Shown: positions 42,830-52,229 of the stretch, one piece after another
Position numbering within the stretch: the stretch's first letter is position 1
How the letters are laid out: every line of letters starts with the position of its first letter
NCBI RefSeq assembly: GCF_019599405.1
Contig: NZ_RKLQ01000002.1
Location: forward strand, 1,121,677 to 1,185,676
Source: Haloarcula salinisoli
GTDB lineage: Archaea; Halobacteriota; Halobacteria; Halobacteriales; Haloarculaceae
Length of the DNA stretch: 64,000 bases
Direction: 5' to 3'
Notes under the pieces: model-generated
Told to the model about the DNA's origin: nothing
What the model saw: only the letters and a program-made list of their open reading frames with translations
The model's database searches: none
Program-made: the position numbers and the translations under genes

Positions 42830-45508
42830 CTACCGAACGACGACGACGGCGCTTTCGGTCTCGGTCATCTCGCCCTCGCCGGAGTAGGTCCGGGTCTCCT
42901 CGACCTCGAAGAGGTCGGGGCCGAGTTCGAACTCGTCTGCGACGACCAGCCGTTCGCCGTCTATCTCGTAGTCTCCGGACTCGATGCCGGCGTCGATGGC
43001 GCCCACGTCGCTGCCGAACTCCGGCCCGACGACGGAGTAGTCGAGGTCGATGCCGCTTATCTCGGTCGTGATGTCGGGGGCGTCCTCGAAGACGTCGAGC
43101 GTCTCGACGTGCATCGCCTCGGCGACGGCGGCTTCGAACCCGTCGACGTGGCCGTACACCTCGACGTGTTCGAGGTCGGCGTTCAGCGGCAGGCCGTTCT
43201 CGGTCTTGTATCGGCGCAGCGCGGAGACGACCTCCATGGCCGTCTCGCCGGCCGCGAGGTCGGCCTCGTAGCCGCCCGCGACCGGCCAGTCGGTGGTGTG
43301 GATGGAGTCGTCGGCGTCCGGGGCGCTGTAGTCCAGTCGCTCCCACAGCTCCTCCGTGATGTGCGGGAGGAACGGGGCAAAGAGCTTCAGGAACGTACGG
43401 TGAGCGGTCAGCAGCGTGTACTCGGTACTGGCATCGCCACCGTCGCTCAGGCGCTGTTTCGCGATTTCGAGGTAGTCGTCACAGAACGTGTTCCAGAAGA
43501 ACGACCGCAGTTCGTTGCGGGCCTTCGAGAAGGCGTAGTCCTCGAACTTCGCGGTGATGGAGTCGATGGTCGCGTCCAGCTCGGCAAGCAGCCACCGGTC
43601 GACGGCCGAGAGCTCGTCGGGTTCGGCTGGGCGCTCCGCGGGAGTGAGGTGGTCGACCAGACGGGAGGCGTTCCAGAGTTTCTGGAGCAGGCGCTCCCCG
43701 GCTTCGAGGTCGCCCTCTTTGTACGGGAAGTCGTCGCCGATGGAGGTGCCGGCGGCCCAGTAGCGGGCGGCGTCGACGGGGAAGTTCTCGAGCACCTCGC
43801 TGGGCGGGATGACGTTGCCCTTGGATTTGGACATCGCCTCGCGGTTCTCGTCCAGCACCATCCCGTTTATCATGACGCTGTCGAAGGGGACCTCGCCGGT
43901 GTGTTCGTAACACTTCACGACGGTGTGGAACAGCCAGAACGAGATGATGTCGTGGCCCTGCGGGCGGAGGTCGAAGGGGTAGAGTTCGGGGTTCTCCCAG
44001 GCGAAGTCCTCGGCCTCGCTATCCCAGTCCCAGCCGGCGTTGACCAGCGGCGTCAGCGAGGAGGTCGCCCACGTGTCGAAGACGTCCTCTTCGGGGGTTA
44101 GCTCGTCGTGGCCACACTCCGGACAGCTACTCACCGGTGGGTCGTCCGAGAGCGGGTCGACCGGCAGGTCGGCCTTCTCGGCCATGACCGGTTCGCCGCA
44201 GTCCTCGCAGTACCAGACTGGGATGGGGATACCGGAATCGCGCTGGCGGGAGATACACCAGTCCCATTCGAGCCCCTCTATCCAGTGCTGGTAGCGGCTG
44301 AGCATCTTCTCCGGGAACCAGTCCATCTCCCGGCCCGCTTCGAGGTACTCGTCTTTCTTGTCGAGCATCTGGATGTACCACTGCTCGGTGACGAGATACT
44401 CGACCTCGACGCCACAGCGCTCGTGGACCTGGACGGTGTGGTCGTGGTCGCGCGATTCCAGCAGGTACCCTTCCTCGTCTAAGTCCTCGACGATGGCCTC
44501 GCGGGCCTCGTGGGTACTCATCCCCTCGTAGTCGCCGGCGACCTCGGTCATCGTCGCGGACTCGTCGATGGCCAGCCGCAGGTCGAGGTCGTGGGCCTGG
44601 TACCACTCGATGTCGTTCTGGTCGCCGAAGGTACAGCACATCACCAGCCCGGAGCCGGTCTCCATGTCGACGCGCTCGTCGGCGATGATGGGGACCTCCT
44701 GGCCGAACAGCGGGACCCGAGCGGTGCCGCCGACGAGGTGCTGGTTCTCGTCGTCGTCCGGGTGGACGAAGACGGAGACACACGCCGGGAGCAGTTCGGG
44801 CCGGGTCGTCGAGATTGTGAAGGTCTCGTCCCACGTGATGGGGCCGTCGCCGTCGGCCACGAGGTCGAAGGCGATGTCGTTGAACTTCGTCGCCTTGTCC
44901 TCGTCTTCCTGTTCGACCTGTGAGATGGCGGTCTCGCAGTCGGGACACCAGATGGTCGGCGCGCGCTGGCGGTACTCCCGGCCCTTCTCGTAGAGGTCGA
45001 GGAAGGACAGTTGCGAGGTGCGCTGGACCTCCGGTGCGATGGTCTTGTACGTGTTGTCCCAGTCCACGGAGATGGCCAGGGACTGGACGTCCTCGGTGAA
45101 CTCCTCCTCGTAGGTCGCACAGACCTCGCGGCATTTCTCCTGGAACGCCCGTCGCTCGAAGTCCTGGTGGCGGATGTCCAGTTCCCGCTCGGTCAGGCGC
45201 TCGGAGGCGATACCGTTGTCGTCGTAGCCGAAGGGGAAGTAGACCGTGTCGTCGGCCATCCGGTGGTAGCGGGCGACGAAGTCCTGGAGGGTGAACTGGT
45301 AGAGGTGGCCCATGTGGAGGTTGCCCGACACCGTGGGTGGGGGCGTGTCGATGGAGAATCGGGTGTCGGCGTCGCCGTCGTAGGCGTACGTGTCTTCGGT
45401 CACCCAGTGGTCCTGCCACTTGGACTCGATGTCTTCGGGGTCGTACTCCCCGGTTAGCTGGTCGTCGGCTGGCGGTTCGTCGGTCGGTGGGTCCTGTGTG
45501 TCACTCAT
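42830..45508 (-). CDS. valS: Valyl-tRNA synthetase
   Basis: Charges tRNA-Val. The 892-residue class I synthetase has the HIGH-type motif GNLHMGH (about residues 61-67), the KMSKS-type motif AMSKSKGNVIPP (about 560-570), a CP1 editing domain with FTISTTRPELLPAC, and zinc-type cysteines (WCPDCETAISQ; WYCEDCGEP... CPECGHDE). The anticodon-binding region follows. The TTRPE editing motif and overall length fit ValRS rather than IleRS. Unusually acidic, as expected in a halophile. Starts with a 20-residue Asp/Glu/Pro-rich extension. Confidence 0.96.
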   Translation of the reverse strand: MSDTQDPPTDEPPADDQLTGEYDPEDIESKWQDHWVTEDTYAYDGDADTRFSIDTPPPTVSGNLHMGHLYQFTLQDFVARYHRMADDTVYFPFGYDDNGIASERLTERELDIRHQDFERRAFQEKCREVCATYEEEFTEDVQSLAISVDWDNTYKTIAPEVQRTSQLSFLDLYEKGREYRQRAPTIWCPDCETAISQVEQEDEDKATKFNDIAFDLVADGDGPITWDETFTISTTRPELLPACVSVFVHPDDDENQHLVGGTARVPLFGQEVPIIADERVDMETGSGLVMCCTFGDQNDIEWYQAHDLDLRLAIDESATMTEVAGDYEGMSTHEAREAIVEDLDEEGYLLESRDHDHTVQVHERCGVEVEYLVTEQWYIQMLDKKDEYLEAGREMDWFPEKMLSRYQHWIEGLEWDWCISRQRDSGIPIPVWYCEDCGEPVMAEKADLPVDPLSDDPPVSSCPECGHDELTPEEDVFDTWATSSLTPLVNAGWDWDSEAEDFAWENPELYPFDLRPQGHDIISFWLFHTVVKCYEHTGEVPFDSVMINGMVLDENREAMSKSKGNVIPPSEVLENFPVDAARYWAAGTSIGDDFPYKEGDLEAGERLLQKLWNASRLVDHLTPAERPAEPDELSAVDRWLLAELDATIDSITAKFEDYAFSKARNELRSFFWNTFCDDYLEIAKQRLSDGGDASTEYTLLTAHRTFLKLFAPFLPHITEELWERLDYSAPDADDSIHTTDWPVAGGYEADLAAGETAMEVVSALRRYKTENGLPLNADLEHVEVYGHVDGFEAAVAEAMHVETLDVFEDAPDITTEISGIDLDYSVVGPEFGSDVGAIDAGIESGDYEIDGERLVVADEFELGPDLFEVEETRTYSGEGEMTETESAVVVVR

Positions 45509-45772
45509 GTCGAATCTGCAGTCTGCGGGTAGTCGAAAAACGGTGCCGGCGTCGAGGGGTGGAGTTAGTGGGGCGTGGGGACCCCTACGACGGGTACGAG
45601 AAGGGTCGGACGGTCTGCTCGACGCGCCATTATCTGCCTATGGGCCAACCGGGGGCTAAACGACTTCGGTTTTCACCGGGCTCGGCACCGGGGTTCGCCG
45701 CTCCGGCGTCTACCGTGTGGCTGGTTCCCGTGGCAGGGAAACGACTAATTACTACCCTCCGGAAGCGGGGGC

Positions 45773-47125
45773 ATGACAGCCGAGCCGTTCACGCTCGCGG
45801 CGACAGGGGACGCCATCATCGGTCGCCCGGTGACCGACCGAGTCGGTGACGAGCGGTTCGACGAGCTTTGCTCGGTGCTCTCGGCTGCCGACGCGGCGCT
45901 CACCCAGGTCGAACCCGTCGTGGTCGACGACGACTGTCTCCACGCCTCGCTGCCACAGGTCACCGACCAGTACCACTCTCCCTCGCCGTTTCCGGGGGCC
46001 ATCATGGGCACGTCGCCGGCCTGTCTGGACGAACTTTCGGCGATGGGGTGCAATCTCTTCACTGCCGCGTCGAACCACGCCTACGACTTCGGTCCGGGCG
46101 GGGTCCGGTGTACGCTCTCGTCGATGCGGGACCGCGAGCAGACGGTGGCGGGCCTCGGCGAAGACCTGACTGTGGCGCGGTCGCCGTCGTATCTGGAGAC
46201 GCCCGGCGGTCGGGTGGGGCTCGTCGACGCGACGACGAGCGTCCCGCCCGGCGGCGAAGCCGGTGTCTCGACGCCCGCTTTCGACGGGCAGGCCGGCGTC
46301 AACCCGCTCCACGTCGAGTGGACCTACCGCGTCCCCGAGGCGCGTCTGGCCCAGCTACGCGAGATAGCTGCGGAGGCCGGAATCGAGGCGGTCAAAGGGG
46401 AGTGGCTCCGCCGGACGAACCCCGACTGGGCCGACGACGACGCCTACTACTTCATGCAGATGCGCTTTGCACCCGCGACTGAAGCGCAGCCGCCGGGCAT
46501 CTACCAGACGCTCGTCCGCCGCGACCGGGACGCGGTGCTGGCGGGCGTTCGCGAGGCGGCCGCGAACGCCGACCGGGTCGTCCTCGCGCTCCATGCCCAC
46601 CAGTCGGCCGACGGGAACCGGAACACGAGCGCGCCGCCGCCGTTTCTCAGACGGTTCGCCCGGAAGGCCGTCGACATCGGGGCCGACGCCGTCGTCGTCA
46701 CCGGCCCCCACACCCTCCGCGGCGTCGAGATACACGAGGGGCGTCCTATCTGCTACTCCCTCGGGAACTTCTGTTTCCACGAAGAGACCGTCTATCGCGT
46801 ACCCGACGCCCCAGAAGATGTCACCGACGACGGTGTGCCGGACGTCCGCGGCGACAGCGCCGGTGAGGACGCCGATGGGTCACACGACGTCGACAACTGG
46901 CGCTCCGTCGTGCCGGTCTGTGCGTTCGACGCCGACGGCGGACTCTCGGAGCTGACGCTCTACCCCTGCACGCTGGGACCCACTGCCGACCCGCCGCGGC
47001 GGGGGACCCCAGCTCTGGCGACCGGCGACACAGCTGACTCGGTTCTGGACACCGTCGAACGGCGTTCGGAGCCGTTCGGGACGCGGATACGGCGTGACGG
47101 GAACGTCGGTGTGGTCGAACTCTAA
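45773..47125 (+). CDS. CapA/PgsA-like metallophosphatase-fold protein
   Basis: The 450-residue protein fits the CapA family (poly-gamma-glutamate capsule and related): an N-terminal AATGDAIIGRPV metal site, NLFTAASNHAYDFGPGG, VVLALHAHQSADGN, and DIGADAVVVTGPHTLRGVEI with GRPICYSLGNFCF. The His/Asp/Asn positions of a metallophosphoesterase-like site are present. No signal peptide, capsule ligase (CapB) or transporter is adjacent, so it may be a cytoplasmic phosphatase or enzyme of another pathway. Its 3' end faces the symporter gene across a large inverted repeat. Confidence 0.82.
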   Translation: MTAEPFTLAATGDAIIGRPVTDRVGDERFDELCSVLSAADAALTQVEPVVVDDDCLHASLPQVTDQYHSPSPFPGAIMGTSPACLDELSAMGCNLFTAASNHAYDFGPGGVRCTLSSMRDREQTVAGLGEDLTVARSPSYLETPGGRVGLVDATTSVPPGGEAGVSTPAFDGQAGVNPLHVEWTYRVPEARLAQLREIAAEAGIEAVKGEWLRRTNPDWADDDAYYFMQMRFAPATEAQPPGIYQTLVRRDRDAVLAGVREAAANADRVVLALHAHQSADGNRNTSAPPPFLRRFARKAVDIGADAVVVTGPHTLRGVEIHEGRPICYSLGNFCFHEETVYRVPDAPEDVTDDGVPDVRGDSAGEDADGSHDVDNWRSVVPVCAFDADGGLSELTLYPCTLGPTADPPRRGTPALATGDTADSVLDTVERRSEPFGTRIRRDGNVGVVEL

Positions 47126-47137
47126 GCGCGGTCCGTC

Positions 47138-47220
47138 ATACGGTCAGTTGGAAGCCATCGCCGGGATTTGCCGGACCCGCTCCGGCAAAATCACCGGCAC
47201 ATCGTTACAACCGACCGTAT
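47138..47220. terminator. Nested inverted repeat between convergent genes
   Basis: Outer arms ATACGGTCAGTTG (47138-47150) and CAACCGACCGTAT (47208-47220) pair except for one G-T; inside, TTTGCCGGA (47167-47175) pairs with TCCGGCAAA (47181-47189). The structure spans the gap between the CapA-like stop (47125) and the symporter stop (47220), and the outer arm reaches the symporter stop codon. It probably ends transcription from both sides. Confidence 0.6.
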
Positions 47221-48746
47221 CAGTCACTCTCGACGCCGGAGACGGCGTAGGCGGTCCGGTCCTCGGTCGCGGCGGGCGCGGTCACCAGCGAGACGGTGAC
47301 CGTCAGCAGGGCGCCGACGAGGATACCGACGATGCCCGGCGTCCAGCCGAGATACGCCGCGGGAAGAGCGAGGTCCGCGCCCACCAGTCCCGAAAGCGCC
47401 GAGACGACGGGGAAGACGTGGAGCCCGTAGAACAGCTGGCTTCCGACGACGCCGGCGAACATCCCGCTCTGGGTCGTCCCGCGCCAGTACAACGCCAGCG
47501 CGACCGGTATCGTGAGCTGTGCGAAGCCGCTGAAGGCGGTGTCGCCGATCTGGACCAGCGTCCCCGGCGTGTAGAGGCTGGCGACGAAGGAGAGGGTTGC
47601 GAACACCACGACGCCCACGCGAGCGACGAGCGTCTCCCGGCGGTCGGTCCGCTCGTCGCTTTCGTCGTCGCGCCCTGTCAGTGGCCGGTAGAGGTCCCGT
47701 GTCAGATACGACGACCCCGACAGCAGCATGGAGTCACTGGAGGACATCATCGCGGCCATCGCGCCGGCGATGACCAGCGCGGCGAACCAGGGCGGCGTGT
47801 ACTCGCCCAGTATCGCGGGGATGACGTTCCCGCCCTCCGGGACGGTGACGCCGAGCCCGGCCGCCCAGGCGCCCAGCATGAACGCCGGGACAAAGAGGAG
47901 CACGACGAGTATCGGCCACAGCGCGAACGTTCGCTTGAGGACTTTCTTCGATCCGGCGGCGAAAAAGCGCTGGTTTATCTGGGGGAACATCGTCACGCCG
48001 AAGGCGATGCTCACCGCCGTAGAGATGATATACTGGGGCGTGTAGAGCCCGCCGCCCAGACCGAGGAACTCGGGGTTGCTCGCCCCGAGCGCGGCGGTCG
48101 CTTCGCCGGCGCCGCCGACGGCCGAGAGGACCCACGCGAGTGCGACCCAGACGAGCGAGAGCATAAAGAGTCCCTGGAGCGTGTCGGTCCAGGCGACCCC
48201 GCGCATCCCCGAGAGCGTGACGTACAGGACCATGAACAGGGTGATACCGCCGGCGCCGACCCAGAACGGGACCGCGCCGCCGGTGAGTCCGACGATAGCC
48301 TGGCCCGCGCCCTTCTGCTGGAGCATGACGTAGGGAAACAGCCAGAAGAGGCTGACGGCGGCGACGACGATTCTGAGGGGTCTGGAGCCAAAGCGGTCGC
48401 CGAGCATCTCCCCCAGCGTCACGTAGCCGTGGCGCTTGCCGACGAGCCACTGCTTGTACCCCAGCACGTACCAGAGGACGGCGAAGATGATGCCGTCCAT
48501 CAGCCCCATGACGAGTATCCACTCTGGGCCGGCGCTGTAGGCGAGGTTCGGACCGCCGAAGAACGTAAAGGCCGACAGCAGCGTCGCGAAGGTCGTAAAC
48601 AGCAGGACGACGGTCCCGAGCGTGCGGCTCGCGAGATAGTAGTCCTCGGCGGTGCGGTCGGTCAGGCGATATGCGACGACGCCGACCGCGAGCGCGACGA
48701 CCATGTACGCGCCCACGATGCCCAGTTGCAGCGCCGTCTCAGCCAC
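47220..48746 (-). CDS. Sodium:solute symporter (SSF family)
   Basis: The 508-residue protein has about 13 transmembrane helices and SSF hallmarks: TTFATLLSAFTFFGGPNLAYSAG in TM2-3, YVTLGEMLGDRFGS after TM3, and AAMMSSSDSMLLSGSSYLTRDLYRP in TM8, where SSF proteins bind sodium. It probably imports a small organic acid or amino acid with sodium; the substrate is not clear. The GTG at 48746 was chosen because it overlaps the stop of the upstream DUF3311 gene by 8 bp, giving coupled translation, and puts the first helix directly after the start. Confidence 0.92.
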   Translation of the reverse strand: MAETALQLGIVGAYMVVALAVGVVAYRLTDRTAEDYYLASRTLGTVVLLFTTFATLLSAFTFFGGPNLAYSAGPEWILVMGLMDGIIFAVLWYVLGYKQWLVGKRHGYVTLGEMLGDRFGSRPLRIVVAAVSLFWLFPYVMLQQKGAGQAIVGLTGGAVPFWVGAGGITLFMVLYVTLSGMRGVAWTDTLQGLFMLSLVWVALAWVLSAVGGAGEATAALGASNPEFLGLGGGLYTPQYIISTAVSIAFGVTMFPQINQRFFAAGSKKVLKRTFALWPILVVLLFVPAFMLGAWAAGLGVTVPEGGNVIPAILGEYTPPWFAALVIAGAMAAMMSSSDSMLLSGSSYLTRDLYRPLTGRDDESDERTDRRETLVARVGVVVFATLSFVASLYTPGTLVQIGDTAFSGFAQLTIPVALALYWRGTTQSGMFAGVVGSQLFYGLHVFPVVSALSGLVGADLALPAAYLGWTPGIVGILVGALLTVTVSLVTAPAATEDRTAYAVSGVESD

Positions 48747-48957
48747 GAGGCTCCACCTCCTCGACGCCCAGTCCCCAGCCAGTCCGCGCGAAGACGGCAA
48801 AGACCACACTGGCCAGCGCCATCCAGCCAACGTGCCACCAGAGCCACACCGGGAGACCCAGGGCTGTCTGACTGGCTCCCCAGAGGAACCACGGCACGGC
48901 GAGTGCCATCAGCACCAGCGCGACGACTGTCCAGCCGACGATTCGAACGGTGCTCAT
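48739..48957 (-). CDS. DUF3311 small membrane partner of SSF transporter
   Basis: A 72-residue protein with two membrane helices (GWTVVALVLMALAVPWFLWG and VWLWWHVGWMALASVVFAVFA). DUF3311 proteins are typically encoded directly upstream of a sodium:solute symporter and probably help its assembly, as with the YhdT-PanF style pairs; here the genes overlap by 8 bp. A CATTAGTAG box about 27 nt upstream of the ATG fits a leaderless operon mRNA. Confidence 0.87.
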   Translation of the reverse strand: MSTVRIVGWTVVALVLMALAVPWFLWGASQTALGLPVWLWWHVGWMALASVVFAVFARTGWGLGVEEVEPRG

Positions 48958-49081
48958 TCTAGCTCTGTCTAACGGTTGTCGCTACTAATGCGTAGTGTTT
49001 CTTCACACAGTTATTCTGAAGAACTATTCTCTTCAGCAAATCGGGCGGGCAGCGCCGTCCGAGACGAACCGTCGCCGGCAG

Positions 49082-49999
49082 TCAGGGCAGCTCGGCATCG
49101 CCGCGCTCGCGGTCCTCCGCGGAGTGTGCTCTGACCCATAGCTCGCCGATACGCGACAACTTCGTCCGGTAGGACTTCCCGTGTTCCTCCTGTTCGATGT
49201 ACCCCTTCCCGCCGGGGCCCAGCCGGTCGACGTTGTAGATGACTTTCGAGCGGAACGAGTCGGTGTACTCCTCGCCCATATCCCGGGCCAGCGCCTGGGC
49301 AAGTTCCGAGACGGACTCGAACTCGCCGTGCTCGCCCAGGGTAAAGAGGATGACCTCCTCGAACGGTTTGACGTTCGAGAAGGAGGCCACGGGGAGTTCG
49401 ACGATGTGTGAGCCGTCTATCTCCTTGGCGCCGATGGTCGTCCCGCGCTCGTCGAACTCGGAGAGCAAGGAAAGCGCCGTCGACAGCCGCTCGTCGACGC
49501 GGTCGTCGACGGCCTCGCCGGACTGTAAGTCCTCCAGCAGGGCTATCTGCTTGCGTAGCTCCTCGGCGAGTTCGGTCTCTAAGTACTTCTCGGGGACCGT
49601 GTAGTAGGTGTGGATGCGTTCGCGGTCGCCCTCGCGCTCGACCATGATGGAGTGGGAGGCGGTCGCGAAGGCAAACGAGACTGTCCGTGGCATCGCGGAG
49701 ACGTTGACCCACACCTCGCTGCCCGAGTCCAGTTCGGCGTTGATGAGGGCGAAGGCCTGCTCGAAGGCCTCGTCGTAGTCGTAGACGTCGGCGACGACGA
49801 CCCGCTCGGTCTCGGCCCCGAGCAGGTTCTGGTAGTCTTTCTCCAGTTTCTCGGCGAGGTTGCGCGAGTACTCGACGTTGGCTTCGGACCCGACCGCCCC
49901 CTCCAGCAAGATGACGCGGTCCACGTCGAGTTGCTCGCGCACCAGCGGCGCGATGAGCCGGTCGTAGTCGAAGCCGACCGGGACGATGTGGGTCTGCAT
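49082..49999 (-). CDS. HFX_2341/DUF6293-type regulator with CARF-like and winged-helix domains
   Basis: The 305-residue protein has an N-terminal Rossmann-like domain (MQTHIVPVGFDYDRLIAPLV... VILLEG... YQNLLGAETERVVVADVYDYD... WVNVSAMPRTVSFAFATASH) similar to CARF domains, a helical linker, and a C-terminal winged helix (EEVILFTLGEHGEFESVSELAQALARDMGEEYTDSFRSKVIYNVDRLG). The VNVSAMPR motif sits where CARF proteins bind cyclic oligoadenylate. It is therefore a likely ligand-sensing transcription factor, but no CRISPR or cas gene is in the window, so the ligand and target are unknown. ATTTAAC about 26 nt upstream supports the ATG at 49999. Confidence 0.82.
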   Translation of the reverse strand: MQTHIVPVGFDYDRLIAPLVREQLDVDRVILLEGAVGSEANVEYSRNLAEKLEKDYQNLLGAETERVVVADVYDYDEAFEQAFALINAELDSGSEVWVNVSAMPRTVSFAFATASHSIMVEREGDRERIHTYYTVPEKYLETELAEELRKQIALLEDLQSGEAVDDRVDERLSTALSLLSEFDERGTTIGAKEIDGSHIVELPVASFSNVKPFEEVILFTLGEHGEFESVSELAQALARDMGEEYTDSFRSKVIYNVDRLGPGGKGYIEQEEHGKSYRTKLSRIGELWVRAHSAEDRERGDAELP

Positions 50000-50147
50000 A
50001 CGCTACAGTTCTTCGGGGCGGTTAAATAATGTCCCAGTTCGCGTACCGGCGGGGACGCTGTCGCTCCCCCGGCGGTCGATATCCACGCTCGTCCGCGCGA
50101 CTCGGGGAAAACGTTAGTGTACGGGGTCGAAATGGATAGATAGTGAA

Positions 50148-51203
50148 ATGGACGACAACGAGCCTTCCGCCCGAGAGGACGGTGTAGCGAGACCCACCCG
50201 GCGGGATGTCTTGGGTCTCTCTGCGGGGGCAATTGTGACTGGGGGAGCCGGCTGTCTCGGGAGTGAGTCCGACGATATGGATGCGACAGCAACGAACGTC
50301 TCGGACGCGGGGGCAGGTCCAACGGAAACTGCTGCGGGAGGAGCGCAAATAGAAGCCCTCCACGCTTCCGACATCAGAATCGGGGACGAGAGCCAGGATG
50401 TCAACGTCCGACTTTCTGGTACAGAACCCGCCGAAGAGAGGGACCTGTACGTGGATTTAACGAGTCTAACCGAGACGAACATCGACACACAAGGGCTCGG
50501 CATCGTGGCAGAAACCTCGTCCGTGTCTCCCGGCTGGCTGGTCGCAGACGCTGCGATTATCGACAGCGCCGGTATCGTAGTTCGCGTGACTGTTGCCCGT
50601 CAGGATGTAGATGGGGCAGCGGACTTCGCGACTGTGAATATCGCTGTGACCGGTCTCCGTACCGAAGCGGTCGAACAAATGGTGGGTCTCGAACACGCTG
50701 TGACGCTCTCCATGTCCGCCGGTGGGCCCGACTTTACCACTGGGAAAACAGATACCTACGACGTGATAGACCCGGACGAAATAGAGAACGTGCTTCGTGT
50801 CCGGCCGTCGGACATCCGCATCGGGGAGACCGCACAGCAGGTCGGTATCGTCGTCGAGCGTGCGACCGACGAGATAGCGCTCAGACTGGCTCTCGCCCCA
50901 CTCCGTGAGGTAGATGTGGATATCGGTGGTGGAGGCGTTGTCGTTGAAGAAACCAGCGGCGAACGACGGAACGACGAGGGTGAGGTCGATATCGAAATCA
51001 CCGAGACTGCCGTTGTCGATGGTGTTGTCCAGGTGGGAATCACGACCACGGCCGATACGCTCGCCGTAGATATCCTGATAACGGGTCTGGACACCGACGA
51101 GGCCGAGGCGACGAGCGGGATTACGTACCCGGTCTACACCGGAGAGCGGCCGGCTGAAAGAGCTGAAAGTCGCTCGTTCAGCATCTCAGGGGCTACCGTC
51201 TGA
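50148..51203 (+). CDS. Tat lipoprotein with two related beta domains
   Basis: The 351-residue precursor has a Tat signal (PTRRDVLGLSAGAIVTGGAGC) ending in a lipobox cysteine at about residue 36. After a 30-residue linker, two related domains follow, each opening with SDIRIG..xQxV.V.L (about 72 and 220) and ending in TVNIAVTGLRTEAVE or AVDILITGLDTDEAE. The duplication is ancient, with low identity. The protein should be exported and anchored outside the membrane. No known domain is recognised. Coding GC is somewhat lower than average. Monocistronic. Confidence 0.75.
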   Translation: MDDNEPSAREDGVARPTRRDVLGLSAGAIVTGGAGCLGSESDDMDATATNVSDAGAGPTETAAGGAQIEALHASDIRIGDESQDVNVRLSGTEPAEERDLYVDLTSLTETNIDTQGLGIVAETSSVSPGWLVADAAIIDSAGIVVRVTVARQDVDGAADFATVNIAVTGLRTEAVEQMVGLEHAVTLSMSAGGPDFTTGKTDTYDVIDPDEIENVLRVRPSDIRIGETAQQVGIVVERATDEIALRLALAPLREVDVDIGGGGVVVEETSGERRNDEGEVDIEITETAVVDGVVQVGITTTADTLAVDILITGLDTDEAEATSGITYPVYTGERPAERAESRSFSISGATV

Positions 51204-51306
51204 CCGACGGACGAACTCCTTCGCGTTCTCCGGTGGGCCACGCTGGCGCTACAGTCTGGACTGGTGGGTGAGTCCGGAAAAACGAACCGCGATCGCAGCT
51301 GCTCCG

Positions 51307-51576
51307 TCAGCTCGACGCCGCGTCGGCGACCCAGCCGGGGTCCTGTCCCGTCTGTTTGAGTAGGTCCGCGCGACACGCCGGGCAGTAGTCCGGCGTCTCG
51401 CTCACTGTCCGGGGGACGTACACTGCACCGTCACACTCCACGCACGCATCCTCGACGATGGTGGTACAGTCGACACAGAGGTTGAAGTCGTCGACTGTCA
51501 GCTCCCGCAGGGGTTCGAGTTGTTTATCCAGGATGTACTCGTCGATGACCGCCTGACAGTTGTGGCACGGTTGCAT
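51307..51576 (-). CDS. Small multi-zinc-ribbon protein
   Basis: An 89-residue protein with four Cys pairs: CHNCQ (4-7), LCVDC, CVECDG and CPACRAD. These should bind two zinc ions, as in rubredoxin-like knuckles, without other catalytic motifs. The start MQPCHNCQ at 51576 places the first pair at the N terminus; a longer in-frame reading to 51609 was rejected for lack of support. Function unknown; probably protein or nucleic-acid binding. Confidence 0.68.
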   Translation of the reverse strand: MQPCHNCQAVIDEYILDKQLEPLRELTVDDFNLCVDCTTIVEDACVECDGAVYVPRTVSETPDYCPACRADLLKQTGQDPGWVADAASS

Positions 51577-51791
51577 AACGATCCGGTTTGTTCCATGGGA
51601 CCATGTCACAAGTATCTACCGACCCGGGCAACGACTGCGACCGGACTCGCTCGTGCGGTGTTGCTATGACCGAGCTTCGGACCACGGCTCATCCACAAAC
51701 ACGTCTCTGAGGACCGCAACCGGTAGAAAAATGACCGATGAGAGACTGACTCTGCTCGAGCGATGGGACGTCGACCGGTTTGGCGTCCCGA

Positions 51792-52187
51792 TTACGCGCA
51801 GCCGTCGTGGACGATATCGTCGTCCGCGTTCGGACCCCGTGACTGGCCGGGGACGATAGGGTCGCCACAGGCAGCACAGGTGAGCTGGTTTCGCTGCTTC
51901 TTCTTGCCCTCGGCTTCGTCAGATGGGCCGCTCGTCGGGTCGTCGGACTCGTCGAACTCGATGCTGACCTCCTCGCTCTCGCCGGTCGTATCGACGTCCA
52001 GGGCGTCGTTGACGCCACAGTAGCCGGTGGTAGCGTTGTACCCGAACCCCAGCGCGCCGACGCCGGCCAGCAGGCCGCGCACACGTTTTCCGCTACGGAG
52101 CCAGCGAACCGATACGATACTCAGCACGGCAGCCAGGAGGAAGCGAACGAGGCGGTCGCGGCCGCCGACGTTCTTCGTGTCGTCCAT
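51792..52187 (-). CDS. DUF2892-type membrane protein with C-terminal zinc knuckle
   Basis: The 131-residue protein begins with the YgaP/DUF2892-like segment DRLVRFLLAAVLSIVSVRWL... GLLAGVGALGFGYNATTGYCGVNDALDVDT (two membrane helices followed by a conserved cysteine loop). An acidic linker leads to a small C-terminal zinc knuckle (CAACGDPIVPGQSRG... HDGC). The membrane half resembles the tail of rhodanese YgaP; no rhodanese domain is present. The combination suggests a membrane-tethered metal or redox sensor (inference). Confidence 0.75.
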   Translation of the reverse strand: MDDTKNVGGRDRLVRFLLAAVLSIVSVRWLRSGKRVRGLLAGVGALGFGYNATTGYCGVNDALDVDTTGESEEVSIEFDESDDPTSGPSDEAEGKKKQRNQLTCAACGDPIVPGQSRGPNADDDIVHDGCA

Positions 52188-52229
52188 ACCCGAACGTCGG
52201 CCCGGACGCCCTTGTAGGTTGGGCGCCCG

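Noticed and set aside
49033-49098. A 21-codon frame ending CPDCRRRF...C after the CARF-like gene, resembling a micro zinc finger.
   Set aside because: It overlaps the end of the larger gene in another frame, is very short, and has no promoter of its own.
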